A stretch of 64,000 nt of DNA, taken from positions 2,150,501 through 2,214,500 of the forward strand of contig NZ_CP049616.1 in the NCBI RefSeq assembly GCF_011068285.1, given 5' to 3'. The stretch is from Flagellimonas oceani. GTDB taxonomy: Bacteria > Bacteroidota > Bacteroidia > Flavobacteriales > Flavobacteriaceae. Position 1 is the first letter of the stretch, and each line of letters starts with the position of its first letter. The translations under genes were made by a program, and so were the position numbers. Positions 63,597 through 64,000 of this stretch are shown piece by piece. The notes under the pieces are model-generated. The model saw only the letters and a list, made by a program, of their open reading frames with translations, was not told the origin of the DNA and made no database searches.

Positions 63597-64000
63597 ATTA
63601 TTTTCTTTTGTTGATTTATGAATTCCGTAATGGCCCGTTCCATATCCCCAAACTGGTCAAAGAGTTCCATGATCTGACCATGTTCCACCCCATCGGTGAG
63701 ATAGGCCGCATAGACCTCTGGGGGCACCTCCAGGCGAAAGACATTGCTTTCCTTCCCGATCTTGATAAAGATTTCGGTGTATTTGCGTTCCCCTGTTAGG
63801 TTGTTTCTAAGGGACTTCAATTGATTGAGATCATGGTTGGAGAGGTGCAACCGTCTAACCAATTCATCATAGCCCTTCTCGTTCCGTAAACTGTACACGA
63901 CCTGCGTATTCTCCAGGATACTTGCCGAAGTGGCATTTTCCGGTAATTGGTTGATGGATTGCAGGATGATACCAATGGCCCCGTTTTGCTTTCGGATGGC
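63593..64000 (-). CDS. traG: Conjugation ATPase TraG, C-terminal part (cut by the window)
   Basis: The end of a VirB4-type ATPase runs off the right edge. It includes IIGIILQSINQLPEN-like sequence (GIILQSINQLPENATSA), then VVYSLRNEKGYDELVRRLHL and a helical tail. Motif III-like SINQ fits the VirB4/TraG family. The 63898 Met is internal; the frame continues open to 64000. It overlaps the TraI/VirB5-like start by 4 nt. Confidence 0.85.
   Translation of the reverse strand, partial: AIRKQNGAIGIILQSINQLPENATSASILENTQVVYSLRNEKGYDELVRRLHLSNHDLNQLKSLRNNLTGERKYTEIFIKIGKESNVFRLEVPPEVYAAYLTDGVEHGQIMELFDQFGDMERAITEFINQQKKII

Overview
The window looks like a chromosome segment of a marine Flavobacteriaceae-type bacterium (Bacteroidota). 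The support is Bacteroidota conjugative-transposon Tra proteins, a BfmA/BtgA mobilization protein, a Bacteroidota-type tyrosine recombinase, HYC_CC_PP proteins, short lipoprotein signals, and promoters matching the flavobacterial TTG-N17-23-TAnnTTTG pattern. The genus is not resolved. I see no rRNA, tRNA or CRISPR array.

Layout. (1) 1-12.9 kb holds ordinary accessory genes: VOC and DinB proteins, a RibD-like reductase, a GlxA-type regulator with a good promoter, a DCC-family protein, a scar where two divergent genes have both lost their 5' ends (3.9-4.5 kb), and a multidrug RND efflux operon (adaptor, pump, outer-membrane factor) followed by an AraC regulator and an SDR gene. (2) 13,132-36,707 is an integrated element of about 23.6 kb. 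It is bounded by a 108-bp direct repeat (106/108 identical by eye), with a tyrosine recombinase just inside the right copy. (3) 37.2-59.5 kb is a large copper-handling cluster: two P1B ATPases (CPC and CPH types), a CusABC-like RND system, a multicopper oxidase fused to a CopB-like barrel, DUF3347 proteins, HMA chaperones, an HMA-AraC regulator, a heme-binding protein and HYC_CC_PP proteins. (4) 59.8-64 kb is the end of a conjugation module (TraN, M, K, J, a TraI/VirB5-like protein and the C-terminus of TraG), which suggests that the copper cluster is cargo of a conjugative element.

The element in (2) is mainly an AT-rich defence island. From its left end it carries a small protein plus GNAT acetyltransferase pair resembling a toxin-antitoxin module, an Mrr-like nuclease coupled to a DUF4365-TPR protein, a second DUF4365 protein with its own promoter, and a metallophosphoesterase overlapping by 4 nt a 1201-aa NACHT-type NTPase that has no effector domain of its own. 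Further right are a putAbiC-like membrane protein, a HEPN protein followed by three small genes that each repeat its C-terminal domain, a divergent XRE regulator, BfmA without a relaxase, an IS110 element, and small lipoproteins.

The candidates most worth attention are the metallophosphoesterase-NACHT pair, the HEPN operon built on a repeated unknown domain, and two tandem, covarying, bridge-RNA-like structures upstream of the IS110 transposase. None of these was checked against a database. Family names rest on motifs and memory of the families.
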